The notes: a model not told the origin generated them from the letters alone. DNA of 64,000 bases from Pseudogemmobacter hezensis (GCF_013155295.1 NZ_JABJXT010000019.1:1-64000), one strand, 5' to 3'; positions 18,529 through 27,982 are shown, counted from the first letter of the stretch. Numbers and translations: made by a program.

Positions 18529-21021
18529 ATGACTGAACAGGCCTTATCCTCGCAGGCATGGCGTGCGGTCACGCTGTTTTGCCTGACCCTTCTGCCCGCC
18601 GCAGCACAAATTCTGTCGGCGATCCCACCTATGCCCGTGTTTGCCATGATCAGCGCAACCGTTTCCGCAGCGATCCTGACAGCAACACTGACGATTTTGC
18701 TGCCCTCAGACGATATTCCGGTCCGGATGCTTCGCATTCTGGCCTCTGTAATTTCCATGGTTTTACTGCCGGGTTTCGGCATCACCGAAAGCCTGATCCA
18801 GACAGTCTATTCAGCTGAACACCCCTCGCCCTTCATGCTTGCATTTTGCTGGATCGCAGGTGCGATTCTGGCCTGGCTGTCCAGCGCCGTACGGCAGGTG
18901 CTCAGCTGGCAGTCCAGCGAAACCTCGACCGCGCTGATAAGACCTGTCCATTTGCTCTTCTCGTTGGCGGTTCTGACCATCGGATTCTGGCTGATCGCAA
19001 CTGCCAATACGACCGAAAGCATGACGCCATTTTCACTGCAGGTCATCGTTCTTGCAGCTGGTCTGGCTTTTTTCTCGCTGTCCGTTACGCTCATTTTCAA
19101 TCTTGGGATCACAATCGCGGGTGATCGCAAGGAAATGGCACCGGCAGACCTGACCCCATTGATAATAACAATTGGCGCAGTCTCAGGCTATTCACTGGCA
19201 GGGCGGCTATCGGAGACGCCAGGCGCATCAAACGCTGTCCTGACCGTGATTCTGGTCCTTTCGCTGATGTCAGTTTTTCTGGCCCGTCGCTTTGCCGCGC
19301 TGCTGCTGTCAGGCGCGCTGCTGCTTCTGTCTGCGCCGTCATTGTGCCAACAGCTCTTTGTCGATCCCCTGGGTGATCCGGGCCTGATCGCATTGCTGAT
19401 TTCGCTGCCTGTCAGCATCATGCGCACCAGTCGGCGCAGCGGCGGTAATCTGGTGCGTCGTGCCGGGGATCCCCCCGCTGCGGTTTTGGCAAATTATCAT
19501 AAAAACTCAACAAGCTGGCTTATCCAGCTGGATCTCGAAAAGCATACAGTGCACTTCCCCCACGGTTCGGTTTTCTCTGCCGAGCGTGGGCCGCCCGTAG
19601 GCTTTAACCGTGTTTTTCAAGAGAATGGTGCCAGTGGTTTGCTTGATCTGCTGCGAGAGCTGCATAAAGCCCCCCATGAGGCAACCACGCCGGTACGCAT
19701 TCAGCTGCAGATGAAGCCGGTCAGCGAAATCAGGCGGCAGGTCAACGGCGGTCAGCTGTTCGAGGCCCATATCCTGGCCAAGAACCCGCCATTTGCCTGG
19801 CTGGCGCTCTTTAGCCTTTCGCATGAGAAAGAGCTCGCCTTACGCGCAGAAAAGGCTGAAAAGCTGCTGTCCGACGCCATTTTGCGTGAAGAACGGCTAC
19901 TGTCATTCGCCGCGCATGAATTGCGAACCCCTGTCGCCATTCTCTCTATGCTGGCAGATGAGCTGCGGGGCGGCGCGCTTTGGGCTGACATACGTGAGGG
20001 CTTTGACCAAACCCTAGAGCGTATTACCGCCATCCTTGGGGATTTGCGGGCCGATAGCGGCAGCAGCTCTGTCCCCGCGCATAACCAGAACTTCACTCCT
20101 GCAGACCTGATTTCCCAGCTGATTGAGGTCTTTTCTCCTGTAGCAACCACATACGGCATCACCCTTGAGACAAGCCACGCCGATCAGGCCCAACTGCAGA
20201 TGCGGGGGGATTTTGGTCGGGTGTTCATCGCATTGTCCAAGCTGCTTCACAACGCCATCACCCATTCAAAGGCCAGCGTCGTCAGACTCAGCGTGATCGT
20301 CAGCCGCAGCAGCAGCACCGCAACATCGCTTAGCTGGCAGGTATCAGACAATGGAACAGGCATTCCTGAACATGAGCGGGCCCGCATCTTCGAACCATTC
20401 GAGGCCGGTCCGGCCGATGCGGGCATTGGCGGGCGAAACGGACATGCGGGGCTGGGCCTTTATACCGCGCGAAAAGCGATCCGGTTGCTCGGGGGCGAGC
20501 TGACACTTCTCGACAGCAATCAGGGCAGTCATTTTGTCCTGACCCACCCTGCCCGGGATGCCGAAAATATATCCCCCACAGATGCCACCGAGGCCATCGC
20601 GGCAGGAAACCCCGCCCTCTGGTTCAATCGCAAGGTACTGTTAATAGAAGACAATCGCATGGTGGCCGAGATCACCCGCACCCGCCTGAGCCGGATCTTT
20701 CACAGCGTCGACTGGGCTGAAACCGGACCGGCGGGCCTGGAGATGTGGCGCCAGGGTCAGTATGATCTGGTTCTCATTGATCAGCTTTTGCCTGGCCTGA
20801 CAGGATGCGAAGTGGTGCGCGCGATCCGTGAAGCTGACAGTTCTCTGCCCATTATTGGCATCACCGCCTCGACGCTTGGCACCGAATGTCGTGATCTTGA
20901 GGCGGCAGGCGTAACAATCGCGCTGGAAAAACCGCTCAGCTATGCGCAGATCCGAAACCTCGCAGAAGAGTGGTTTTCGCCTCCCTCTGCCCTTCAGGAA
21001 AATGCTGACAGCAAGATGTGA
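18529..21021 (+). CDS. Membrane hybrid histidine kinase with receiver domain
   Basis: An 830-residue sensor. The first 320 residues hold about eight hydrophobic helices with no recognised sensor fold. A soluble linker (about 330-440) precedes the kinase: the H box FAAHELRTPVAI has the phosphorylated His near residue 463, the N box is LLHNAITHSKA, and the G boxes are SDNGTGIPEHE and GHAGLGLYTARK. A receiver follows at about 702-820, with its acceptor Asp near residue 751 (LVLIDQLLPG), Thr in GITAST and Lys in EKPLS. All key residues are present. It lies 45 bp after tadC in the same direction and may control pilus or surface behaviour; no separate regulator is nearby. Confidence 0.88.
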   Translation: MTEQALSSQAWRAVTLFCLTLLPAAAQILSAIPPMPVFAMISATVSAAILTATLTILLPSDDIPVRMLRILASVISMVLLPGFGITESLIQTVYSAEHPSPFMLAFCWIAGAILAWLSSAVRQVLSWQSSETSTALIRPVHLLFSLAVLTIGFWLIATANTTESMTPFSLQVIVLAAGLAFFSLSVTLIFNLGITIAGDRKEMAPADLTPLIITIGAVSGYSLAGRLSETPGASNAVLTVILVLSLMSVFLARRFAALLLSGALLLLSAPSLCQQLFVDPLGDPGLIALLISLPVSIMRTSRRSGGNLVRRAGDPPAAVLANYHKNSTSWLIQLDLEKHTVHFPHGSVFSAERGPPVGFNRVFQENGASGLLDLLRELHKAPHEATTPVRIQLQMKPVSEIRRQVNGGQLFEAHILAKNPPFAWLALFSLSHEKELALRAEKAEKLLSDAILREERLLSFAAHELRTPVAILSMLADELRGGALWADIREGFDQTLERITAILGDLRADSGSSSVPAHNQNFTPADLISQLIEVFSPVATTYGITLETSHADQAQLQMRGDFGRVFIALSKLLHNAITHSKASVVRLSVIVSRSSSTATSLSWQVSDNGTGIPEHERARIFEPFEAGPADAGIGGRNGHAGLGLYTARKAIRLLGGELTLLDSNQGSHFVLTHPARDAENISPTDATEAIAAGNPALWFNRKVLLIEDNRMVAEITRTRLSRIFHSVDWAETGPAGLEMWRQGQYDLVLIDQLLPGLTGCEVVRAIREADSSLPIIGITASTLGTECRDLEAAGVTIALEKPLSYAQIRNLAEEWFSPPSALQENADSKM

Positions 21022-21269
21022 AAGCCCGCTTTGTAATGGCCTTATCGCATCACCTTCAGAGATGCGTCCCGACAGGGGGCAGGCACCCAGGATTTTGGCG
21101 AAACCACTCCGGGGTCGCTATGCGACAACCGCAATCGCGCTATAGGGAAGGAATCGTCCATCAGACCAAAAGCAGATGCTGCCCGTATCGCTGTCGGACA
21201 TCACAGGATCTACCGCCCAACAGACAGGATGAGCACCGGCATCGGGCATCACCGCAGATGGCAGCTGGC

Positions 21270-22301
21270 TCAGCTCCAATAGGCGGCAGCGGTGATCCCG
21301 GCTTTGGTAAGTCCATGTGCCAGCAATGCCTTGCGGGCATCGGGGGCATCGGTGGCTCCGGCGGCAAAAAACACAGCATGCTCTGCGGCAGACTGAGATG
21401 CAATTTCAGGTATTTTCAACATATTAATTGCAGAACCAGGGGTGCCACCCTGTTCTCGGAAGACCCAGGTCAGTTGCACGCCGCCCGGGTGTTTCAGCGG
21501 CTGGATATCCTGCGCAGTTGGCACCACCAGAATCGCCTGCCCCCGGACGGTATCAGGCAATTCCTCCAGCAGACGGGCGATTATCGGCAGCGCGGTTTCA
21601 TCGCCAACAAAGCCCTGCCAGGCAGCCCCGCTCCGGCCTCCGGTTCCTGAGGGACCGACCAGCACAATTTCAGCGCCCGGCTGAACGGTACGGCACCATT
21701 CGGTCACCCGCCCGCCCTCATGAATGAAAACATCGAAGGAAAGCCGTGCACCGTCTGGCGTGATCTGCAGCAGGCGGGTCGTATAGACCGGGCGATGCCA
21801 GGCCGCCAGGCCCCCGGGCCATTGGGTCACGCCATTGCTGTCGGTCATCGGCCAGGGCGCATCTTTGGGGCCCAGAAGCAGGCGGAAATGAAAACCACCC
21901 ACAGCGAAACGCGCCAGCTCGGCACCCCCGACCTCAACCCGGTAATAGGAAGGCGAGATCTGGCGCACCGAGACCACCCGCGCCAGCGCATGGCTGTCAG
22001 GGCGACCGGGACTGCGATGGCCCTCCCATTCGGGGGGCAGACCAGCCGCCGTCATCTCTTCGCTGAGATAATCGCGCAAAAGCTGCAAATGCAGGCTGTC
22101 GATGGCGGTGACCCGGATGCGGGCGGCCGCTCCCTAGGGGGTGACATGCAGATCACCGCCGACCATAGGCACCAGCAAGCCGTCGGGGCGGGCGATGACC
22201 TCAAAGCCGACCTCTGCGGCGCGATGCCCAAAGGCGTCCAGCGCCAGCTCGGGCGCAACCGGCAACAGAGCGGTGATCTGCAGATCTTTGGTTGCGGTCA
22301 T
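21270..22301 (-). pseudogene. Siderophore-interacting FAD reductase, split by TAG
   Basis: The full frame starts at 22301 (MTATKDLQITALLPVAPELA), an N-terminal DUF2218-like domain, and is stopped by TAG at 22134-22136, codon 56. It continues in the same frame (GAAARIRVTAIDSLHLQLL) into a complete siderophore-interacting domain with FAD-binding VRQISPSYYRVEVGG, RPVYTTRLLQI and a C-terminal NAD(P)-type half ending TAAAYWS. The family reduces ferric siderophores in the cytoplasm. A one-base change from GAG would create the stop. An internal start at 22088 could still give a 272-residue reductase. The start overlaps the FepC-like gene by 4 bp. Confidence 0.75.
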
Positions 22302-22780
22302 AGGGTCGTCTCCGGCGGAGTGCGGGTGAATGCGCCGCGCGGCACCATCATCGGGCGGCCGCAGACCGGATCCGGCATCACCAGGCTGTCGGGGCCGAAT
22401 ATTTCACGGATATTCTCCTCTGTCAGCACCTGTTCCGGGCAGCCGCTGGCATGAATGCGCCCCGCCTCTACCCCCACCACCTGGTGCAGCCAGGTTCAAC
22501 TCATGCAACACCATCACCACTGTCGTGCCGCGTTGCCGGCTCAGCCGGGCCAGCAGCTTCGGCACCCCGGCCTGCTGCGCCAACGCCATGGCGACCCAGA
22601 TCCGCTGACGCTGCCCACCCGAAAGTGCTGCGATACCGCTTTCTGCCAGGGGGCGGTTCCGGTCATATACAGCGCCCCAAAGGGCCCTGATGCGGATGCC
22701 GCCCGCGAGAAACCAGACCCGACACGGTGATCCCTTCGGGTGCAAGCGGGCTTTGCGGCAAAAACTCCAGGCGGCGGCGG
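22298..22780 (-). pseudogene. Remnant of FepC/FecE-type siderophore ABC ATPase
   Basis: Pieces of one ATPase survive in three frames. First comes [13 protein letters not shown] then [10 protein letters not shown] (22770-22690), ending in a stop at 22663. The second is [18 protein letters not shown], which jumps straight to [24 protein letters not shown]. The Walker B segment (LLLDEP) that should lie between is deleted. The third is [20 protein letters not shown] to the family end (PDPVCGRPMMVP). The Walker A region is absent. It once supplied energy for ferric-siderophore import together with the neighbouring reductase. It cannot make a working ATPase. Confidence 0.8.
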
Positions 22781-23373
22781 GCGGCTCCAGCAAAGCAGCT
22801 ACCAGCGCGATTGCCAGGCTTTCAGATGCGGATGCGAAACGCCATGCGCGACGCTGAAAAACTGCATGACGCGCGGGCCGGGCAAGCCGTAATAGCCGAG
22901 GGCGCCGCACATAGCCTCATCGGGGGCCAACGCACCGCGGTGGCGACCCGGATTCCTGCGGTATTGCAGGTCATTGAATGCAGAAATCCCATCGCGGGTG
23001 GGCTACTTCCCGGGCGCAAAAGGAACTGGATCTTGCCTTACGTGCACGACAGCCTGCGCGGCGAGATTGTACAACGAATGGGCAGATCGGGCATGATGCC
23101 TGGCCAGCGGCCAAAATGGCGCAGGCACCCTGGGTCGGGTTGTGAAAAGCGCCTGCCCACCTGTGGTGCGAAAGGGGGGATCCGGCGGCCTGCGCCAGGC
23201 CCGCCCCCTGGGCGACGCGGGCAGATCGTGCTCTTTCGTCACGGATTGCACGGAAAATTGCACTGCCCCAGGGCGATATCCGGTCTGTCATTTCCGCTGA
23301 TCCGGCCTAAACTGCGCCTCAGGATGCCGCCCCGACATACCGCCCGGGCCCGCCCTCAAAAAGGAGCATTCCC
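22781..23373. other. Scar region upstream of the FepC remnant
   Basis: About 590 bp without a supportable gene. The Walker A part of the FepC-like gene and any permease genes would be expected here but are not recognisable. One leftward frame gives [19 protein letters not shown], which I cannot assign. The right edge carries AAAAAGGAGC, the ribosome binding site of the aldo/keto reductase. Confidence 0.5.
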
Positions 23374-24330
23374 ATGACCCTTCGCCGCTTTGGCCGCACC
23401 GATATTCAGATCGAACCGCTTGTGCTTGGCACCAATACCGCAGGCTGGACCGCCGATGAGGCGACCTCGTTTCGCATCTTTGACGCCTTTGTCGATCAGG
23501 GCTTTACCGCGCTGGATACCGCCGATGTCTATTCGCGCTGGGTGCCCGGCAATGACAGCGAAAGCGAGCGGATCATCGGCCGCTGGCTGAAGGCACGCGG
23601 CAACCGTGACCGGGTGCATGTGTTTACCAAGGTTGGCTCGGATATGGGGCAGGGCAAGACCGATCTCTCTGCCGCCTGGATCGCAAAAGCGGTCGAGGAT
23701 TCGCTGACCCGGCTGCAGACCGATTACATCGACCTTTACCAAAGCCACTGGCCCGATCCGACCGTTTCCCAGGATGAGACGCTTGAGGCCTATGACCGGC
23801 TGATCAAGGCGGGCAAGGTGCGCTGGATCGGGGCTTCGAATTACGATGCTGCGTTGCTGGGCGAGGCGCTTCAGCTTTCGGCCAGCAGGGGCCTGCCGCG
23901 CTATGAAACGCTGCAGAACGAATACAACCTCTATACCCGCAGCGCCTATGAGGGCGCGGTGCAGGATATTGTTGTGGAACAGGGCCTTAGCCTGATCCCC
24001 TATTTCTCACTGGCGGCGGGCTTCCTGACCGGAAAATACCGCAGCACCGCCGATCTGGCCAAAGGGGCCCGGGGCGAGGGGATTGCGAAATATCTCGACG
24101 CGCGTGGCAATGCCGTGCTCGCGGCGCTGGATGGGGTGGCTGAAAACACCGGCGCAAGCCTGGCCGAGATCTCGCTGGCCTGGGTCAGTGCGCAGCCCGG
24201 GGTGATCGGGCCGCTGGCCTCGGCCACCTCGGTCGCGCAGCTTGAAAGCCTGGCGCGCGGGGCGCGGCTGCAATTGTCAGCGGCAGATCTGGCGGCCTTG
24301 ACTGCCGCAGGGTCTGTGGCCGCAGGTTAA
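23374..24330 (+). CDS. Aldo/keto reductase
   Basis: A 318-residue NADPH-dependent oxidoreductase of the AKR TIM-barrel family. The catalytic tetrad is visible: Asp and Tyr in ALDTADVY, Lys in VFTKVGSD, His in YQSHWPDP. The cofactor-binding end (GVIGPLASATSVAQLE) is near the C-terminus. AAAGGAG lies 8 bp before the ATG. The physiological carbonyl substrate cannot be told. It runs tail to tail into the 24327 gene, and both use the same palindromic TTAA as their stop codon. Confidence 0.92.
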   Translation: MTLRRFGRTDIQIEPLVLGTNTAGWTADEATSFRIFDAFVDQGFTALDTADVYSRWVPGNDSESERIIGRWLKARGNRDRVHVFTKVGSDMGQGKTDLSAAWIAKAVEDSLTRLQTDYIDLYQSHWPDPTVSQDETLEAYDRLIKAGKVRWIGASNYDAALLGEALQLSASRGLPRYETLQNEYNLYTRSAYEGAVQDIVVEQGLSLIPYFSLAAGFLTGKYRSTADLAKGARGEGIAKYLDARGNAVLAALDGVAENTGASLAEISLAWVSAQPGVIGPLASATSVAQLESLARGARLQLSAADLAALTAAGSVAAG

Positions 24331-25247
24331 GCTTTATCGGTGTCGCCGGAGGCCTGGTGACGCAGGAAATCAAGGATTTCGGGCAGGCGCCGATCCCGGT
24401 CGGCGCCGATTTCCGCGACGCTGCGCGGATCAGCCGCTGCCATCCCCTCAACCAGCGCCGACCGCGTCTGCGCGTCAAAGCGCGGCTGGCCAAGGCTGTC
24501 CCACCAGCGTTCAAATTCGGGGGCGAGGGCGTCGAAAAACCCCTCGAACCCGCGCGGCCCGCCTGAGACATGGAACACCGCCGAGGGCCCCATGATGCAC
24601 CAGCGCGGGGCCAGCCCTTTCGTGACTGCCGCCTCGATATCGCCAAGGCTCGCCACCCCTTCGCGGGCCAGGTGAACCGCCTCACGCCAGAGGGCGGCCT
24701 GCAGGCGGTTGACCAGATGGCCGGGCATCGGCTTGTTCAGGGTCAGAACCTGTTTGCCCATCGCCTCATAGAAAGCCCGCGCGCGGGTCAGCGTGGCGGG
24801 GCTGGTTTGCGCGCCGCCCGACAGCTCGACCACGGGCATCAGCCAGGGCGGGTTGCAGGGATGCGCGATAAAGACCCGGCCCGGATCTTCCAGCCCCGCC
24901 GCCAGATCATCGGGCGAAAGCCCCGAGGATGACGAGGCGATCAGCGTATCCGCCCCCAGATGCGGCAAAACCGCCTGCAAAGCCGCCTGTTTCAAAGCCA
25001 GCCGCTCTGGCAGGCATTCCTGCAAAAGGTCAGGCGCGGGGCCAGCGGGCGCGGCCAGGATCTGCGGCGGGGTCCAGCCATCGGGCAGGCCAACTGCCGC
25101 CCCGACACGTTCCAGCGTCGCATCGATACGCGCCTTTGTGGCATCCGTATCGGGGTCGATCACCAGCACCTGATGCCCGGCCTGCACAAAGGCCGCCGCC
25201 CAGCCCGCGCCGATCAGCCCGCCGCCCAAGATCCATACATTCGCCAT
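24327..25247 (-). CDS. 3-hydroxyacyl-CoA dehydrogenase family protein
   Basis: A 306-residue NAD-dependent dehydrogenase. The Rossmann motif is at the N-terminus (WILGGGLIGAGWAAAF), the acidic Asp of the NAD site is in VLVIDPD, and IASSSSGLSPDDL and FIAHPCNPPWLMPVVEL follow. The C-terminal helical domain carries KPMPGHLVNRLQAALWREA. This fits the L-carnitine dehydrogenase / L-gulonate 3-dehydrogenase branch better than the fatty-acid enzyme, because it is short and has a HPCNPP motif. The exact substrate is uncertain. It is divergent from the amino-acid transporter across a 524-bp gap with operator-like palindromes. Confidence 0.85.
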   Translation of the reverse strand: MANVWILGGGLIGAGWAAAFVQAGHQVLVIDPDTDATKARIDATLERVGAAVGLPDGWTPPQILAAPAGPAPDLLQECLPERLALKQAALQAVLPHLGADTLIASSSSGLSPDDLAAGLEDPGRVFIAHPCNPPWLMPVVELSGGAQTSPATLTRARAFYEAMGKQVLTLNKPMPGHLVNRLQAALWREAVHLAREGVASLGDIEAAVTKGLAPRWCIMGPSAVFHVSGGPRGFEGFFDALAPEFERWWDSLGQPRFDAQTRSALVEGMAAADPRSVAEIGADRDRRLPEILDFLRHQASGDTDKA

Positions 25248-25462
25248 GTCGGCCCCCTTGCCAGAATTGGATTTCAGGCCTGCCGCCTGAGGGTTTCAGA
25301 TCAGGTATCGCCCGGGCGCTGGCTGCGCAGCTTTGGGGCCTGCCGCGATGATGTCGGCGGCCATCTGTCACCCTTCGCCGCCCCGGATCAAGGTGTTTAT
25401 GCCCCCCCTCCCCAAGCCAGCGAAAGAGCGACTGCAGGCAAACATGTTTATCGCGGCCCGCT

Positions 25463-25483
25463 TTGGGAAAAGCGTTTTCCAAA
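25463..25483. promoter_or_regulatory. Operator-like palindrome 1
   Basis: GGAAAA-GCG-TTTTCC with flanking TT and AA forms a near-perfect dyad centred on 25473. This is the pattern of LacI/GalR-family operators. It shares its arms with the palindrome 208 bp downstream. Confidence 0.5.
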
Positions 25484-25671
25484 CCGCAGCCTCGGCAGCG
25501 GGGCTGATCTTTTCTGCGCCAAATCTGCCGGAAACCAGCCCTCAACCGCGCAAAGCCCGCCCGCCGCAACTGAATTTACGCTGATTCGCCAGGCATTTCC
25601 GGGGTCGGACGATGATAATCTTCTCTGCCAGGCACCCTGCGCAGCACAGGCCTGCCGCAGCGGCACGCCTA

Positions 25672-25691
25672 TTTGGAAAACCTTTTCAAAA
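25672..25691. promoter_or_regulatory. Operator-like palindrome 2
   Basis: TTTGGAAAACCTTTTCAAAA is a dyad centred between 25681 and 25682 with one mismatched pair. It lies 81 bp before the start of the periplasmic binding protein gene and resembles palindrome 1. Confidence 0.5.
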
Positions 25692-25771
25692 CAACAAGAT
25701 GATTGAATTTCATCGCATTAACCACTGGGATGGGCGCAATCAGAATATCCTATTACCGGAGCAAATTACCC

Positions 25772-26803
25772 ATGAGCAGTTCAGGAATTTTCACCCGCAG
25801 CCTGCGTGCCCTGACCGCCGCGGCGGTGATCGGTGCGGCAGCGATCCCCGGCATTGCCTCGGCTGGTGACACGCTGGATGCGATCAAAGAGCGCGGCGTG
25901 ATCAAGGTCGGCGTCGGCACCACGCCTGGCTTTTTCTCGCCCGACAGTGACGGCAAATGGCAGGGCTTCTTCATCGACTATGGCCGCGCCCTTTCGATCG
26001 CGGTCTTTGGCGAGGACGGCAAGGTCGAGTTCACCAATTCCTCGCCGCAGCAACGCCTGCCCGCGCTGCAGGCCGGCGAATTTGACATCCTGCTTTCGGG
26101 CGTCACCGTCACCATCAACCGCGCCTTCAACCTGGGCTTCCATTTCGGGCCGACGGTTTTCTATGACGGCCAGGGGATCCTGGTGCGCAAGGATATCGGC
26201 GTGACCACCGCAGCCGAGCTGGACGGCGCCACCATCGGCGTGCAGTCGGGCACCACGGGCGAGCTGAACATCGCCGATTTCTTCCGCAAGACCGGCCATA
26301 ATTTCACCCCGGTCACCATTGAGGACACCTCGGAATTCATCGCGGCGCTGGAATCGGGTCGGGTCGATGCGATCACCCAGGACAGCTCTGACCTGGTGGG
26401 CAAGCTGCAGCAGCTGAAAGAGCCGGACAATTATATCCTTCTGCCAGAGCGCCTGTCGAAAGAGCCGCTGGCGCCTGCGATCCGGGCGGGTGATGATCAA
26501 TGGCTCGAGATCGTCAACTGGACGGTTTACGCCACGATCCAGGCCGAGGAATGGGGCATCACCTCGGCCAATGTCGATGAGTTCCTGAAATCCGAAGACC
26601 CGGCGATCCAGCGTTTCCTGGGCGTCGATCCGTCTTTGGCCGAGGCCATCGGTTTCCAGCCTGACTGGGCCTATAAGATCATCAGGACCGTCGGCAATTA
26701 CGGCGAGATCTATGAGCGCAACCTTTCCCCCCTGGGCTGGAAGCGTGGCTATAACGACATCTGGACCAATGGCGGTCTGCTTTACTCGCCGCCCTTCCGC
26801 TGA
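25772..26803 (+). CDS. aapJ: Amino-acid ABC transporter, periplasmic binding protein (AapJ-like)
   Basis: A 343-residue secreted binding protein. The start at 25772 gives a clean signal peptide (SLRALTAAAVIGAAAIPGIASA), then DTLDAIKERGVIKVGVGTTPGFFSPD, the family 3 solute-binding entry. ITINRAFNLGFHFGPTVFYDGQG-like motifs and the C-terminal YGEIYERNLSPLGWKRGYNDIWTNGGLLYSPPFR are typical of AapJ, the general L-amino-acid binding protein. The longer frame begins 69 bp upstream without a signal. The permease gene follows after 12 bp. Confidence 0.92.
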   Translation: MSSSGIFTRSLRALTAAAVIGAAAIPGIASAGDTLDAIKERGVIKVGVGTTPGFFSPDSDGKWQGFFIDYGRALSIAVFGEDGKVEFTNSSPQQRLPALQAGEFDILLSGVTVTINRAFNLGFHFGPTVFYDGQGILVRKDIGVTTAAELDGATIGVQSGTTGELNIADFFRKTGHNFTPVTIEDTSEFIAALESGRVDAITQDSSDLVGKLQQLKEPDNYILLPERLSKEPLAPAIRAGDDQWLEIVNWTVYATIQAEEWGITSANVDEFLKSEDPAIQRFLGVDPSLAEAIGFQPDWAYKIIRTVGNYGEIYERNLSPLGWKRGYNDIWTNGGLLYSPPFR

Positions 26804-26815
26804 TCGGGACGCGCG

Positions 26816-27982
26816 ATGAAACTCTCCCGTCATACGGCCGGACGGGGTGCCATATCTGGCCAGCGCAGGGGGATCTCTGCGCTGGTTTCCTGGTGGGACC
26901 CGCGGCCATTTACCCAGTTGTTTGTGATTGCGCTGATCCTGGCCGCGCTTTGGCTTTTGGGGCAGAATATCCTGGCGGCGCTGGCCCGGGCGGGGATCTC
27001 GCCCGGCTTTGCCTTTTTGGGGCGGGCCGCGAATTTTCAGATCGGTGAGGCGGTGATCCCCTTCTCGGCGGGCGATACCTATCTGCGGGCGATTGGCGTC
27101 GGGCTGATCAATACGCTGCGGGTGGCGCTGGCGGGCTGCGTGCTGGCGGCGCTTTTGGGCACGGCACTGGGCGTGCTGGGGCTGATGGGCAATCCGCTGC
27201 TGACGCGGCTGGTGCGTATCTACGTCGAGGTGATCCGCAACACCCCGCTTTTGCTGCAGCTTTTCTTCTGGATCGCGCTGGCCCGCAATCTGCCGGGGCC
27301 AAAGCAGGCGCCGCATCTGGGCGGCGTCTGGCTTAGCAATCGCGGGATTTTCGTGCCTGCGCCGGTGGCCGAAAACGGCTGGGCGCTGCCTCTGGCACTG
27401 ACTGCGCTGGTCTTTCTGGCGGCCTTTGCGCTGCGCCGTTTTGGCGGGCTGCGCTATGTCTGGACAGGCGCATTTGTGGCCAGTGCCGGCATTCTCTGGG
27501 CCAGCGGGATCAGCCTTGATATCCCCAGCCTGCAGGGCTTCAACATCCGCGGCGGCCTGTCGCTTTCGCCGGAATTTGCCGCGCTTTTGCTGGCGCTGGT
27601 GGTGAAATTCTCAGCCGCGATTGCCGAGATCGTGCGGGCGGGCATCCTTTCCGTCCCCGAAGGCCAGCGCGAGGCCGCCCGCGCCATGGGCCTTTCCGAA
27701 TGGCACATCATGCGGCTGGTGGTGCTGCCCCAGGCGCTGCGGGTGATCGTGCCGCTGACCACCTCGGTCTTTCTGGATCTGGCCAAGGATTCCAGCCTGG
27801 CAGTGGCGATCGGCTACCCGGATCTGGTCTCGATCCTGAACACCACCGCCAATACCACCGGCCAGGCGATAGAGGCGGTGCTGATCATGGCGGGCAGCTT
27901 CGTGATCCTGAACCTCTCGGTGGCCTTCCTGATGAACCGTTACAATGCGCGGGTCGCCCTGCGCGGAGAGCACAGAAGATGA
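26816..27982 (+). CDS. aapQ: Amino-acid ABC transporter permease (AapQ-like)
   Basis: A 388-residue inner-membrane permease. The HisMQ-type transport domain is split by a long periplasmic insertion, as in AapQ. The first part has INTLRVALAGCVLAALLGTALGVLGL and VEVIRNTPLLLQLFFW; the second has KFSAAIAEIVRAGILSVPEGQREAARAMGLSEWHIMRLVVLPQALRVIVP, the EAA loop that contacts the ATPase. It overlaps the next permease by 4 bp. Confidence 0.93.
   Translation: MKLSRHTAGRGAISGQRRGISALVSWWDPRPFTQLFVIALILAALWLLGQNILAALARAGISPGFAFLGRAANFQIGEAVIPFSAGDTYLRAIGVGLINTLRVALAGCVLAALLGTALGVLGLMGNPLLTRLVRIYVEVIRNTPLLLQLFFWIALARNLPGPKQAPHLGGVWLSNRGIFVPAPVAENGWALPLALTALVFLAAFALRRFGGLRYVWTGAFVASAGILWASGISLDIPSLQGFNIRGGLSLSPEFAALLLALVVKFSAAIAEIVRAGILSVPEGQREAARAMGLSEWHIMRLVVLPQALRVIVPLTTSVFLDLAKDSSLAVAIGYPDLVSILNTTANTTGQAIEAVLIMAGSFVILNLSVAFLMNRYNARVALRGEHRR

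Larger units (their letters stand above)
25248..25771. other. Divergent regulatory region, no gene
   Basis: A 524-bp gap between two divergent genes. The open frames in it are not recognisable. It holds two related palindromes (25463-25483 and 25672-25691). The right-hand third is A/T-rich and probably contains the transporter promoter. Confidence 0.55.

Noticed and set aside
22727-23377. A 216-codon rightward frame beside the FepC remnant
   Set aside because: It runs antisense to decayed sequence and has no family or start signal.
25781-27316. A 511-codon leftward frame across aapJ and aapQ
   Set aside because: It crosses two certain genes and is rich in His/Arg/Gln as antisense frames are.
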